DNA of 64,000 bases from assembly GCF_025210605.1 (NCBI RefSeq), contig NZ_JAOARI010000002.1, positions 1 to 64,000 on the forward strand, written 5' to 3'. A program made the translations under genes and the position numbers. This document shows, piece by piece, positions 18,469 to 27,207 of this stretch. This DNA comes from Halodesulfovibrio sp. GTDB lineage: Bacteria > Desulfobacterota > Desulfovibrionia > Desulfovibrionales > Desulfovibrionaceae. The notes under the pieces are model-generated. The model was not told the DNA's origin. It did no database searches and saw nothing but the letters and a program-made list of their open reading frames with translations. The first letter of the stretch is position 1, and the number at the start of each line of letters is the position of its first letter.

Positions 18469-19272
18469 CTACAACCTTTTTCCGCACCGCTTACAATACA
18501 CTGCATCGGGAGAGTGATCCTGTGTTCCGCAAGAGCTGCAATTCATCTCTCCGATCTCTTTTTTCGCATCAATAAATCCCTGCGATATGACTCCGGCAAG
18601 AATTACAATCATGCTGTACCCTATCAGCATGATGAGCGAAGCGACTACCTTACCCAGCACAGTCTGTGGTGTTATGTCTCCATACCCAACCGTAGTCAGA
18701 GTAACTATTGCCCAGTAAATGGAGGTGGGAATTGAAGTAAATCCGTGCTCCTGCCCTTCGATAACGTACATTAACGTTCCGAAGATAACGACAAGCACCA
18801 TAATCCACAAAGACAGCACTGCTATTCTGCGGCGGCTGTTGCGCAAAATTTGCAACATTAAGTGCGTATCGTTCAAATACTGCAATAACTTTACTAACCG
18901 AAGAATACGCAACACGCGAAAAAGGCGCAAAAGTGCTAATGAAGGAAAGACAGGGAACAGAATTGTCACCCATGTCGGAGCAACAGAAAGAAAGTCTATC
19001 ACCCCGAAAGGACTGGTAATATATGTTTTAGGAGACGGCGTGCACCATATCCTGAGCAAATATTCTATAGTAAAAAGAACCGTAAAAAAAAATTCCAAAT
19101 AATTTACTGCAAACCAATACTCAGCCGCGACTGAGGGGATGGAGTATGCAAGTACCACAAGAACCGACATTACTATCGAGGCGATAAGAATTGCGTTAAA
19201 AATCTTACCCGCCAGCGTTTCACGCAGGTACATAGTTGTATATACAATCTGCCGGACAGTTTTTCGCCTCAT
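18469..19272 (-). CDS. Voltage-gated potassium channel with C-terminal zinc ribbon
   Basis: 267 residues with six membrane helices. The S4 segment is LRLFRVLRILRLVKLL (regular Arg/Lys every third residue, the voltage sensor), followed by an S5-pore-S6 unit with the selectivity filter TTVGYGD. That identifies a Kv-type bacterial K+ channel in the inner membrane. After S6 the tail ends in a four-Cys zinc ribbon, CSSCGTQ...YCKRCGKRL, instead of the RCK domain common in bacteria. A GAGG ribosome site precedes the ATG. No operon partner is evident. Confidence 0.9.
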   Translation of the reverse strand: MRRKTVRQIVYTTMYLRETLAGKIFNAILIASIVMSVLVVLAYSIPSVAAEYWFAVNYLEFFFTVLFTIEYLLRIWCTPSPKTYITSPFGVIDFLSVAPTWVTILFPVFPSLALLRLFRVLRILRLVKLLQYLNDTHLMLQILRNSRRRIAVLSLWIMVLVVIFGTLMYVIEGQEHGFTSIPTSIYWAIVTLTTVGYGDITPQTVLGKVVASLIMLIGYSMIVILAGVISQGFIDAKKEIGEMNCSSCGTQDHSPDAVYCKRCGKRL

Positions 19273-19402
19273 ACTTCCTCACCGGTTATTTTTCTATCTT
19301 TTCAGCCTACTACAAAAACAATTCTACCCTCCAGTATTACCTCTACCGCAAGTATTCCGAACACAGGCACAGTATTTATCTACTATGACCACGCTGCTAC
19401 CT

Positions 19403-19440
19403 AAAAAAAGAATGCCCCTTGAGCAAAAAACTCAAGGGGC
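19403..19440 (-). terminator. Terminator of the GntR-family gene
   Basis: Perfect ten-base stem GCCCCTTGAG / CTCAAGGGGC, followed on the minus strand by ATTCTTTTTTT. It sits about 55 bases after the regulator's stop. Confidence 0.88.
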
Positions 19441-19493
19441 ACGAACAACTCTGGTATATCACAACGCAAAAGCCCGGCTTCTGCAATATCACA

Positions 19494-20138
19494 TTATCCT
19501 TTTGCAATAATCTTTCGAAACGCAGCTTCTGTAAGGTGTGACATAAGATTATGTGAACCTTCAACAGCCTCCTCTTCATTCCCGAAGGCAACAGCGCGCA
19601 TAATAACACGATGAATAAGGCTTCCTTTCAAGTTATCTGATTCTTCTTTATTGGCGAACCAGAACCGCCTTGAAAGGCTTTGCACCTGTTCCATTGTATT
19701 ATGAAAATACGGATTGCCAGTGGAGTCAGCAACAAGCGTATGTATATCCTGAAGACACTGAAGAATCCCTTCTTCGTCGCCATCTTCTGAACATAACACT
19801 ATCTTATCTCCCAGCCTGAGCATTGCTGACTTTTGCGAAGCCGTTCCGCGCAGAATCGCAAAACGCAGGCAAATTGGTTCAATTTGTCGGCGCACCTCTA
19901 ACATCTGAATCTGTTGCTCAGGTGTTATCGTTAAAAACTCAATACCTTTGCGTGGATGAACCTTAAGCATATTGTCGTACTCTAGTTTCAACAACGCTTC
20001 GCGCACTGGCGTACGTCCAAGATTAAGCAGCGACGCCAACTTATTCTCAGAATACAGAGTCGAAGTATCCAGCTCCCCAAAAACAAGCTTCCGCTCAATC
20101 TCAAGACGTGCAAATTCAGATTGCGATTTATTATTCAT
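19494..20138 (-). CDS. GntR-family transcriptional regulator (FCD type)
   Basis: 214 residues: winged helix-turn-helix (about 5-70; ENKLASLLNLGRTPVREALLKLE is the GntR signature, with the RTPVREAL recognition helix) and an all-helical FCD ligand domain (about 80-210). Metal-site residues typical of FCD appear as D of DIHTLV and the later His residues (LIHR, SHNLMSHL). FCD regulators usually bind a carboxylate substrate of the neighbouring pathway. It is divergent from the FAD oxidoreductase/enolase/BCCT operon, with four repeated ATATCA-type sites between them, so it most likely represses that operon and itself. Confidence 0.9.
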   Translation of the reverse strand: MNNKSQSEFARLEIERKLVFGELDTSTLYSENKLASLLNLGRTPVREALLKLEYDNMLKVHPRKGIEFLTITPEQQIQMLEVRRQIEPICLRFAILRGTASQKSAMLRLGDKIVLCSEDGDEEGILQCLQDIHTLVADSTGNPYFHNTMEQVQSLSRRFWFANKEESDNLKGSLIHRVIMRAVAFGNEEEAVEGSHNLMSHLTEAAFRKIIAKG

Positions 20139-20318
20139 AATTTTTAATTCCGTGTTTCATCAACAACGTTGATATACAAGTTCTCAAGCAGGAATCCATC
20201 CCAGCCTTCATACTGATCTACCAGACATACAACCCTCACTCAACAAAAAGATAACATATTGTAATAAAAGACTTTTATTTAAAAACCTTTAGAGAAAACA
20301 CAACCTAGCAAGCACAAA

Positions 20319-20530
20319 CTGACATATCAAGGCAGCATAGATCATATTTTAGATATCCTTTTTTCACCTCATAAGCCTTGATATATACGCATAAAACAGC
20401 TTTTAAGCATCTTTTTTCAATTTTTTATTGCAACACTCTCAAAACTGACATATCACCAAAAGGAAGTTGTCCAATTATTTTCTCAAAGAAAATTTTTAGC
20501 TAGGTAATTCAAAGCTAAAATAGATATATC
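20319..20530. promoter_or_regulatory. Cluster of four ATATCA-type repeats, candidate GntR operators
   Basis: Four related sites in the divergent intergenic region: CTGACATATCAAGG (20319-20332), its inverted relative CCTTGATATATACG (20376-20389), CTGACATATCACC (20445-20457) and TAGATATATCAAAAGG (20521-20536). The last overlaps the ribosome site of the oxidoreductase gene. The first and second face each other 43 bases apart. They fit binding of the adjacent GntR/FCD protein to control both directions. Confidence 0.55.
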
Positions 20531-20544
20531 AAAAGGAGCATCTA

Positions 20545-21897
20545 TTGGAATTTTGGAATGAAAAAGCGATATCTTCGCACACTGAACCTGTTTTAAAAGA
20601 AGTAGACGTTGTTGTTTGCGGCGGTGGGCCTTCAGGTGTTGCAGCTGCAACTGTCTGTGGTCGCCAAGGACTCAACACTCTGCTTATTGAAAAAAACGGA
20701 TTCTGCGGAGGAGCAGCTGTTTCAGGTCTTTCAGGTACTATCTGCGGTCTTTATTTGACGCAGGAAGACATCGAAAACAAAGAACCTGAACAGGTTGTTT
20801 TCGGATTTGCTGAAGAGTTCAAAAAACGCCTGACTGAAAAAGGTGGACTGACTGAACCGCAAATTTACGGAAACACCCACGTTCTGACCTTTGATCCTTT
20901 CTGCTGGCGTGAAGTTGCAGACGACATGTTGGAAGAAGCCAATGTTTCTGTGCTATATCACACGCTCGTATCTGAAGTATCTAAAGACGAAAATACGCTG
21001 ACTGCTATCCGTATTGAATCAAGCGCAGGCAACTCCTACATTAAAGCCAAAGCATTTATCGATTGTACAGGTGATGCTGCACTTATCGCTAAAAGTGGAC
21101 TCGAATACACATTTGGTGACAACGGAGCTATTCAAAACCCGACAATGATGTTCAGGGTTAGCAATGTCGATTCACCTGCTTTCTATGAATACTTCGGTAA
21201 AGACACAATCTGCCCTGCTGACTGCACCCGCAAGCTCTCCGATGCCTACGCAAAAGGCACATACAATACCCCACGAGACCGTGTTTGGATTTTCCCGACA
21301 CCGCAGGAATCAATTTTTCTTATGAACTGCACTCAGCTTGCAGGGCAGCACGGTGAAATGCTCAACGTCATCAACCCAGAAGATCGTTCACATGCTGAAA
21401 TATCAGGTCGCAGAGCCGCAAGAGAATATCATCGATTCTTTAAAGACAACATTCCTGCATTCAACGAGTCAGAATTAATTGATATGGCGCCGGAAGTCGG
21501 TGTTCGCCAGACTCGAACCATTGTAGGAGAGAAGCAGCTGAGCAACGAGCATGTTGCAAACTGCACTAAATGCGACGACAGCATTGCACGCTCTTCATGG
21601 CCGATTGAACTTCATGCTGGAGAAGTTTCCAAATTACAATGGCTTACTAATGACTATTACGAAATCCCGTATGGCACTTTGGTTCCAAAAGATTTGCGCA
21701 ATGTCATTGTTGCCGGACGATCATTGTGTGCCGAGCATGAGGCGCTTGCTTCGTCCCGCGTTACAGCTCAATGCTTTGAATATGGACATGCCGCTGCTGT
21801 TGCCACAGGCTTACTATTTGAAGAGAACTGTAGCTACAAAGATGTTACTGTCAATGAGCTTCGTACCCGCATGGTCGCGAACGGAAGCTCTTTATAA
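20545..21897 (+). CDS. FAD-dependent oxidoreductase
   Basis: 450 residues with a TTG start, chosen because AAGGAG lies six bases upstream and the frame opens there. The N-terminal dinucleotide fold VVVCGGGPSGVAAA, then IEKNGFCGGAAVSG and FIDCTGDAALIAKSG, place it in the FAD-dependent oxidoreductase family (pfam12831-like). The C-terminal block VIVAGRSLCAEHEALASSR completes the FAD site. No signal peptide or Fe-S cluster motif, so cytoplasmic. The substrate is not evident; next to an enolase-superfamily enzyme and a BCCT transporter it may oxidise or demethylate a betaine-like compound. First gene of the operon. Confidence 0.85.
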   Translation: MEFWNEKAISSHTEPVLKEVDVVVCGGGPSGVAAATVCGRQGLNTLLIEKNGFCGGAAVSGLSGTICGLYLTQEDIENKEPEQVVFGFAEEFKKRLTEKGGLTEPQIYGNTHVLTFDPFCWREVADDMLEEANVSVLYHTLVSEVSKDENTLTAIRIESSAGNSYIKAKAFIDCTGDAALIAKSGLEYTFGDNGAIQNPTMMFRVSNVDSPAFYEYFGKDTICPADCTRKLSDAYAKGTYNTPRDRVWIFPTPQESIFLMNCTQLAGQHGEMLNVINPEDRSHAEISGRRAAREYHRFFKDNIPAFNESELIDMAPEVGVRQTRTIVGEKQLSNEHVANCTKCDDSIARSSWPIELHAGEVSKLQWLTNDYYEIPYGTLVPKDLRNVIVAGRSLCAEHEALASSRVTAQCFEYGHAAAVATGLLFEENCSYKDVTVNELRTRMVANGSSL

Positions 21898-21946
21898 AAA
21901 TTCCCAATTTATTTTTTTGTACTGTTAGTAGTGAGAGGAGAACACT

Positions 21947-23071
21947 ATGAAAGACTGCAAAATCAGCCGCGTTGAATTGTATGCCGTTGCCGACCGCGAA
22001 GCACCCCCTATTCCGTGGGCAGACAATCAGGAACCACTGCTTTACACAAACAACATCGTAAGACTGGTTACTGAAGACGGCATTGAAGGTCTTGGAGCAA
22101 CTATCAGCTATACTGAAAACGATTTTGATCGCTGCATTATCGAGAGTATGCGTACCATCGTTCCAGGACTCATTGGTAAAAACCCGCTGATGACTGAAGA
22201 GTTATATGCATGGCTTGGAGCACGCTGTTCTTGGGGTGGACTGCCTGCAAAATCACCAATTGATATAGCTGCTTGGGATATCAAAGCGAAAAAAGCCAGA
22301 ATGCCTTTATACATGCTGCTCGGCGGTGCACGCAACAAAATACTCTCTTACGCATCAACGCCAATGTTCGACACCGTAGAAGAGTACTTCCCATACATCG
22401 ATGAATGTATCGAACATGGTTTTACCGCCATTAAACTCCATTGCTACTGCGTATTTAAAAAAGATCTCGCTTTAGTGAATGCGGTTCAGGAGCGCTACGG
22501 AAAAACCGGCATCCGCTTTATGCTCGACACTGCAACATTCTACACTCCAGAAGAAGCCATGAAGATGGCAAAACTGATGGAAAAATACGACTGGGAATGG
22601 TTGGAAGCACCAGTTTCTGACTACGACTACAAAACCTACCAGCGTCTTGTAGACAAAACCGATCTTGAAATTTCAAGTCACGGCAACTGCCTGCTCACCC
22701 TTCAGGAAGTAACTTACGCTCTTGGCAACGACTTCTGGTCTGATGTTCGTCAGGATGCGACTGTTTGCGGCGGTATTACTCCGTTGAACAAATGCTTCGC
22801 CATTGCTGAAGGTCATTCCAAACGTCTTGAAATTCAGTCTATGGGTTACACAATTACTCAAGCTGCAAACCTCCACGTTGCCTTAGCACACTACAACTGC
22901 AACTACTTCGAACAGTTCTACCCATACGAAAGCTTTGAGCTTGCATGTAACACTCCTATCCGCACCGACAAAGAAGGCTACGTTCATGCCCCTGCTGGCA
23001 ACGGTCTTGGTGTTGAGATGGACTGGGATAAAGTAAAAGAAGCTTCTATTGCTTCCTATGTATTTGAATAG
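21947..23071 (+). CDS. Mandelate racemase/enolase-superfamily enzyme with variant active site
   Basis: 374 residues. N-terminal capping domain (about 1-125) and TIM-barrel (about 130-350) of the MR/MLE family. Metal-ligand candidates are Asp in FMLDTATF and Glu in WLEAPVS. The third acidic ligand position reads SSHGN, so Asn or His stands where Glu/Asp is usual. The second-strand catalytic motif is KLH rather than KxK, and the usual His of the Asp-His pair is missing (the segment reads QSMGYTI), though Asp in RQDATVCGG remains. The fold is clear but chemistry is not; racemase, epimerase or dehydratase are all possible. The strong GAGAGGAG ribosome site and operon position suggest it works on the transported substrate. 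Confidence 0.83.
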   Translation: MKDCKISRVELYAVADREAPPIPWADNQEPLLYTNNIVRLVTEDGIEGLGATISYTENDFDRCIIESMRTIVPGLIGKNPLMTEELYAWLGARCSWGGLPAKSPIDIAAWDIKAKKARMPLYMLLGGARNKILSYASTPMFDTVEEYFPYIDECIEHGFTAIKLHCYCVFKKDLALVNAVQERYGKTGIRFMLDTATFYTPEEAMKMAKLMEKYDWEWLEAPVSDYDYKTYQRLVDKTDLEISSHGNCLLTLQEVTYALGNDFWSDVRQDATVCGGITPLNKCFAIAEGHSKRLEIQSMGYTITQAANLHVALAHYNCNYFEQFYPYESFELACNTPIRTDKEGYVHAPAGNGLGVEMDWDKVKEASIASYVFE

Positions 23072-23088
23072 CTGCTTTGGAGAATAAA

Positions 23089-24651
23089 ATGAAATTTAAA
23101 ACGTCAGAAGTAGATTTGAACCTGACACTTACGAGTTTTTCGTTTGTATTGCTGCTTGGGGTTCTCGCTGTTCTTTTCCCTGATTCAGTAAAAGGCACTA
23201 TGGGTGCTATGCTGGACTTTACCGTAGTAAACCTTGGAACCGGTTTCCTCTGGTACACCATATTTGCAACAGTTGTTCTGCTGTTCCTTGCTCTCTCTAA
23301 ATACGGTAACATCCGCCTTGGCGGAGACACACCAACATTCAACAAGTTCCAGTTATTCGCCATGGCGCTTTCCGCGGGCATGGGCGCAAGTACCATGTAC
23401 TGGGCTTTCATTGAATCTGTCTACTACTTCATGGACCCGCAGTTCGGCATTGTAGATACCCATATGGCTATGGAATACGCTGCTGCATACAACATGTTCC
23501 ACTGGGGCGCTGCCGGTTGGTTCACATACCTTATTGTTGCTATTCCATTCAGTGTTGTATTCTACATTAAACGTAACCGTCGCCTGAGCCTTTCCGGTGT
23601 TGTAAACAGTATGTTTAACGACTCCTTACCGCTCTGGACTCAAAAAGTAATCGACCTTCTTTTCATCATCACTACCCTTGCTGCAACCGCGTTGACTCTC
23701 GGTCTCGGCATTCCGATGATTTCTTCCAACCTGAGCCAGCTTACAGGTATTCCGAACAACCTGTTCCTTGGTATCGGTGTTATCCTTGCTCTTTCCGTTA
23801 TCTTCTCCCTCAGCTCATACATCGGTATTGCTAAGGGTATGGCTCGCTTGTCCAACGCTACTATTTACATTTGTGCCGGTCTGGTAGGTCTCATCTTTAT
23901 TGTCGGTCCTTCCGCATTAATTATGAACAACACCACTAACGGCATCGGTGTAATGCTGAGCGAATACATCCGCATGAGCACCAACACAGATCCATTTGGT
24001 TCTAGCTTGTTCCCTCAGTACTGGACTATCTTCTTCCTTGCTAACTGGATTTCCTACTCTCCTGGTATCGGCGTATTCATCACCAAGATCTCAAAAGGAC
24101 ACAGACTCCGCGACGTTATCCTTATTCTGGTAGGTGCTGGTACTCTTGGTACATGCATCATCTTCGGCACATGCGGCACATTCACCATGAGCCTGCAAAA
24201 CGCTGGTGCGATTGATGCTGTTGGAATCATTAAAGCAGGTCAGCCTACAGAACTGGTAAAAGCTGTATTCGGACAAACTCCGTTCCCTGTTCTGGTAACA
24301 TTCATTTACCTCATCACAATGATCCTCTTTACAGTAACCACACTTGACGGCACCTCCTACTCTCTCGCAGGTATTGCTACCAAGCGTCTCGATAAAGAAG
24401 CTAACGTATCTCCAATCTTCCGCTTGTTCTGGTGTCTGCTCTTAACAGCACTTCCTATCATCTTCTTGCTGATTAACGCTAACCTGAACATTTTGAAATC
24501 ATTCCCTGTACTCATCATCGTACCAATGATGCCTATATTTGCAGTGCTTGGATTCAAAACGTTACGGTACATCCAAGAAGTATTCGGAAAAATGAGTGCA
24601 GAAGAAATCGAACGCTACTCTATCGAAATATCAACTATGGAAGATGAATAA
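23089..24651 (+). CDS. BCCT-family transporter (betaine/carnitine/choline type)
   Basis: 520 residues, about 12 membrane helices. The family blocks are visible: the Gly-rich half-helix GMGASTMYWAFIESVYY and the substrate-site helix WTIFFLANWISYSPGIGVFI, in which the usual WWxSWSP becomes NWISYSP. BCCT proteins import quaternary ammonium compounds, coupled to Na+ or H+ or by exchange. It is short at both ends, lacking the long regulatory tail of osmosensing members, which fits a catabolic importer. The start is ATG 23089 with GGAG upstream; a TTG four codons earlier overlaps that site. It lies 17 bases after the enolase-family gene. Confidence 0.92.
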   Translation: MKFKTSEVDLNLTLTSFSFVLLLGVLAVLFPDSVKGTMGAMLDFTVVNLGTGFLWYTIFATVVLLFLALSKYGNIRLGGDTPTFNKFQLFAMALSAGMGASTMYWAFIESVYYFMDPQFGIVDTHMAMEYAAAYNMFHWGAAGWFTYLIVAIPFSVVFYIKRNRRLSLSGVVNSMFNDSLPLWTQKVIDLLFIITTLAATALTLGLGIPMISSNLSQLTGIPNNLFLGIGVILALSVIFSLSSYIGIAKGMARLSNATIYICAGLVGLIFIVGPSALIMNNTTNGIGVMLSEYIRMSTNTDPFGSSLFPQYWTIFFLANWISYSPGIGVFITKISKGHRLRDVILILVGAGTLGTCIIFGTCGTFTMSLQNAGAIDAVGIIKAGQPTELVKAVFGQTPFPVLVTFIYLITMILFTVTTLDGTSYSLAGIATKRLDKEANVSPIFRLFWCLLLTALPIIFLLINANLNILKSFPVLIIVPMMPIFAVLGFKTLRYIQEVFGKMSAEEIERYSIEISTMEDE

Positions 24652-24728
24652 ATATACCCTATTCTCTTCATTAAGCCTATATCGGACTCTTTTGTAGTCC
24701 GTCGTACCAAGACTTACAGTTGATATGC

Positions 24729-24790
24729 ACCCCATTAGGTGGACACAGTCATAAAACAGCAGTTTTATGCATCCACCTAATGGGGTTTTG
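24729..24790. repeat. Two-tier perfect hairpin after the BCCT operon
   Basis: The outer arms are a perfect 15-base inverted repeat (24729-24743, ACCCCATTAGGTGGA; 24772-24786), enclosing a perfect 8-base inner stem CATAAAAC / GTTTTATG with loop AGCA. TTTT follows the outer arm, so it may end the operon. The arm sequence, beginning near TG and containing CCCCATTAGGTGGACA, also resembles insertion-sequence terminal repeats of the IS3 type, so a small non-autonomous element is possible. Confidence 0.6.
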
Positions 24791-24889
24791 CAGTGTATAA
24801 AAAACAACCGACTTTGTAACATAAACCCCTTAACTTTTTCTCTATTTGAACGATAAGTCCCTATACATTTTTTATACTAGGAGCTTGTT

Positions 24890-26980
24890 ATGGTTAACAC
24901 TGTTAAGGGGAAAGTAACCGGTATCCTGATACTCGCATCCCTAGCTACTGCACTTGTAATTCTTTTTGCGGTAACAGCAATTCTTAGAGATAATGCACTT
25001 AATGGCTTTAATGAAAACTCTGCCACGGAAGTTGCTCTTATCGATTCAATTGTGGGGGATTTCTTTAAAAATGCCGAGGATGTCGGAAACGATATTGCAA
25101 AGTCAGGCTACTTTTCTAAGCCATTTTCCGAAATTGCTGTTGCCTGTGGTGGCTCCAGCAAAGTCACAATAGATAAAAACACGCTTCCAAAACGGGGGCA
25201 AATACTTGCTGACTATCTTGCTAATATAGAAAAAAACCATGCAGAATTCGGTTTCATCTATTTTGGCAGTAATGAAAACAGCATGGCTATTTCCAGTCCG
25301 GTCACACTTTCTGCCCATTATGACATGCGCACCCGCCCGTGGTACAAAGCACCGCTACAGTCCCCTACAGGGTTCGCCATCACGCCTGCTTACAAAAGTA
25401 CAGAAAATGAATTTGTTTCCACCGCCAGCCACGTTGTAAAAAGTAGCGACGGGGAAATACTCGGCGTTGTTGCTATCGACCTTCAGCTCACAACCATTCT
25501 CGATAAGATGGCTTCGTTACGCATTGGAAAAACAGGTCGAGTCGTCTTAATTGAAAAAAGCGGAACCATTCTCGCTGCACCGGGCTTCAAAGAAGTTATC
25601 ATGAAGAAACTGGGTAGCACTGGAATTGAAGGATTTGACGCATTAAACGGCAAGCCTGATGGTGTCTACGATCTAATGTTTGGCGAAACAGAAAAACTCG
25701 TTCGCGCACATACAATCGACAGCATTGGCTACCACGTACTTGTCATCCAAGATAAAGATGAGATACTTGCAACAGCCCGAAGCAGTGCTATTACCAGTGC
25801 AGGACTAGGAATATTTTCTGCGCTGCTCATCGGTGTTCTCGGCTACTTTATTGTTATCCGCATAACCAATCCGCTTGAACTTCTCACACAGGCAGCGACC
25901 GAAGTAAGTTCAGGAAACTATGAGGTTAACACCCCAACAAAAGGGTTCAGCACAGAAATGTTTGAACTCCATGCCGCACTCACCCAAATGGTGCAAAACC
26001 TCTTAACCACAATATCTCAAGCTCAAGAAAAAGAAGAAGAAGCTAACATACAGGCGCAACGGGCAAACGAATTGGCGGTTCAAGCAGAACGCAAGGTGCA
26101 GGAGGAACAGGAACGCCATACAGAACTCATGCATGCTGCTAGTCAACTGGAGCTTATTGTTGAGAACGTTGCCAATGTGACTCATGAACTTTCCACGCTT
26201 ATTGAAAACACCCGCCTCGGCACAGAACAGCAAGCTTCACGCAGCGGAGAGACAGCGTCAGCTATGGAGCAGATGAATTCTGCCATTGCTGCGGTTGCTC
26301 AAAACGCATCCGATGCCGCCCAGCACTCCGATGTTATGCGCGATCAAGTCATCAACGAAACCCGCTCCGTGAATAATGTCGTCAGCTCAATTGATGATAT
26401 TGCTAACCGTTCCGAGCGTATGACAAAAAGTCTTAGCGAGCTTGGAGACAAAGCACAGGATATTGGAAAAATTATGGATGTCATCTCTGATATTGCAGAC
26501 CAGACGAACTTGCTTGCGCTAAATGCAGCTATTGAAGCCGCTCGCGCTGGCGAAGCAGGTCGCGGTTTTGCTGTAGTAGCAGATGAAGTACGCAAACTTG
26601 CGGAAAAAACCATGCAAGCGACCTCAGAAGTTGAACAGGCGGTTACAGCTATACAAGCAAGCACAGGGGATAATATTCATGCAATGCAAGAAACAACGTC
26701 AGTCGTAACAGACTGTACTTCACTTGCACGGAAAGCTGGTGAAGCGCTTGTTAACATTACAACGCTTATTGAATCTTCTACTGACATGGCACGCACCATC
26801 GCCACAGCCTCTGAAGAGCAGTCCGCTGCCAGTGATGAAGTAAACCGGACGATTGGCAGCGTTTCCGAAATTGCTGACGACATGGCGTCTTCTGCTGCTG
26901 ACTCTGCCCAGACAATGGAAACACTGACAGGGCTGTCACACGAGTTGCAACAAGTCATCCGTACTCTAAAGCAAGACTAA
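24890..26980 (+). CDS. Methyl-accepting chemotaxis protein with dCache sensor domain
   Basis: 696 residues. Membrane helix 1 (about 9-31), a large periplasmic double-Cache domain (about 35-300) with [12 protein letters not shown] and [11 protein letters not shown], the places where amine or amino-acid ligands are bound in dCache receptors, membrane helix 2 (about 302-325), HAMP, a coiled coil and the signalling tip with [16 protein letters not shown]. It is close to the receptor at 847 in the tip region but unrelated in its sensor. It lies 238 bases after the BCCT operon on the same strand, behind a hairpin, so it probably has its own promoter. Sensing the same quaternary amine is a reasonable but untested idea. 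Confidence 0.92.
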   Translation: MVNTVKGKVTGILILASLATALVILFAVTAILRDNALNGFNENSATEVALIDSIVGDFFKNAEDVGNDIAKSGYFSKPFSEIAVACGGSSKVTIDKNTLPKRGQILADYLANIEKNHAEFGFIYFGSNENSMAISSPVTLSAHYDMRTRPWYKAPLQSPTGFAITPAYKSTENEFVSTASHVVKSSDGEILGVVAIDLQLTTILDKMASLRIGKTGRVVLIEKSGTILAAPGFKEVIMKKLGSTGIEGFDALNGKPDGVYDLMFGETEKLVRAHTIDSIGYHVLVIQDKDEILATARSSAITSAGLGIFSALLIGVLGYFIVIRITNPLELLTQAATEVSSGNYEVNTPTKGFSTEMFELHAALTQMVQNLLTTISQAQEKEEEANIQAQRANELAVQAERKVQEEQERHTELMHAASQLELIVENVANVTHELSTLIENTRLGTEQQASRSGETASAMEQMNSAIAAVAQNASDAAQHSDVMRDQVINETRSVNNVVSSIDDIANRSERMTKSLSELGDKAQDIGKIMDVISDIADQTNLLALNAAIEAARAGEAGRGFAVVADEVRKLAEKTMQATSEVEQAVTAIQASTGDNIHAMQETTSVVTDCTSLARKAGEALVNITTLIESSTDMARTIATASEEQSAASDEVNRTIGSVSEIADDMASSAADSAQTMETLTGLSHELQQVIRTLKQD

Positions 26981-27148
26981 TTCAGAAGAAGTATCGGAAA
27001 ATGGTTTATCGACAGCATCTTACTTACATCATTTAAAAAAAGTACATTCGTATGCTGGCGAATAAAACACACAGTGCCTCTCGCTTAGCAGGTAGGTGTG
27101 AACTTACAACCATAGATTGTGTAAGAAACCTCTAATTTCTTTCTGTCC

Positions 27149-27192
27149 CAAAAAAGACAACGCTCTTATGAACCTCATAAGAGCGTTGTTTT
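27149..27192. terminator. Bidirectional terminator
   Basis: Stem ACAACGCTCTTATG / CATAAGAGCGTTGT with a small loop, A run on the left and TTTTC on the right. It separates the chemoreceptor (plus) from the response regulator (minus). Confidence 0.9.
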
Positions 27193-27207
27193 CATCTATA
27201 TATATTT

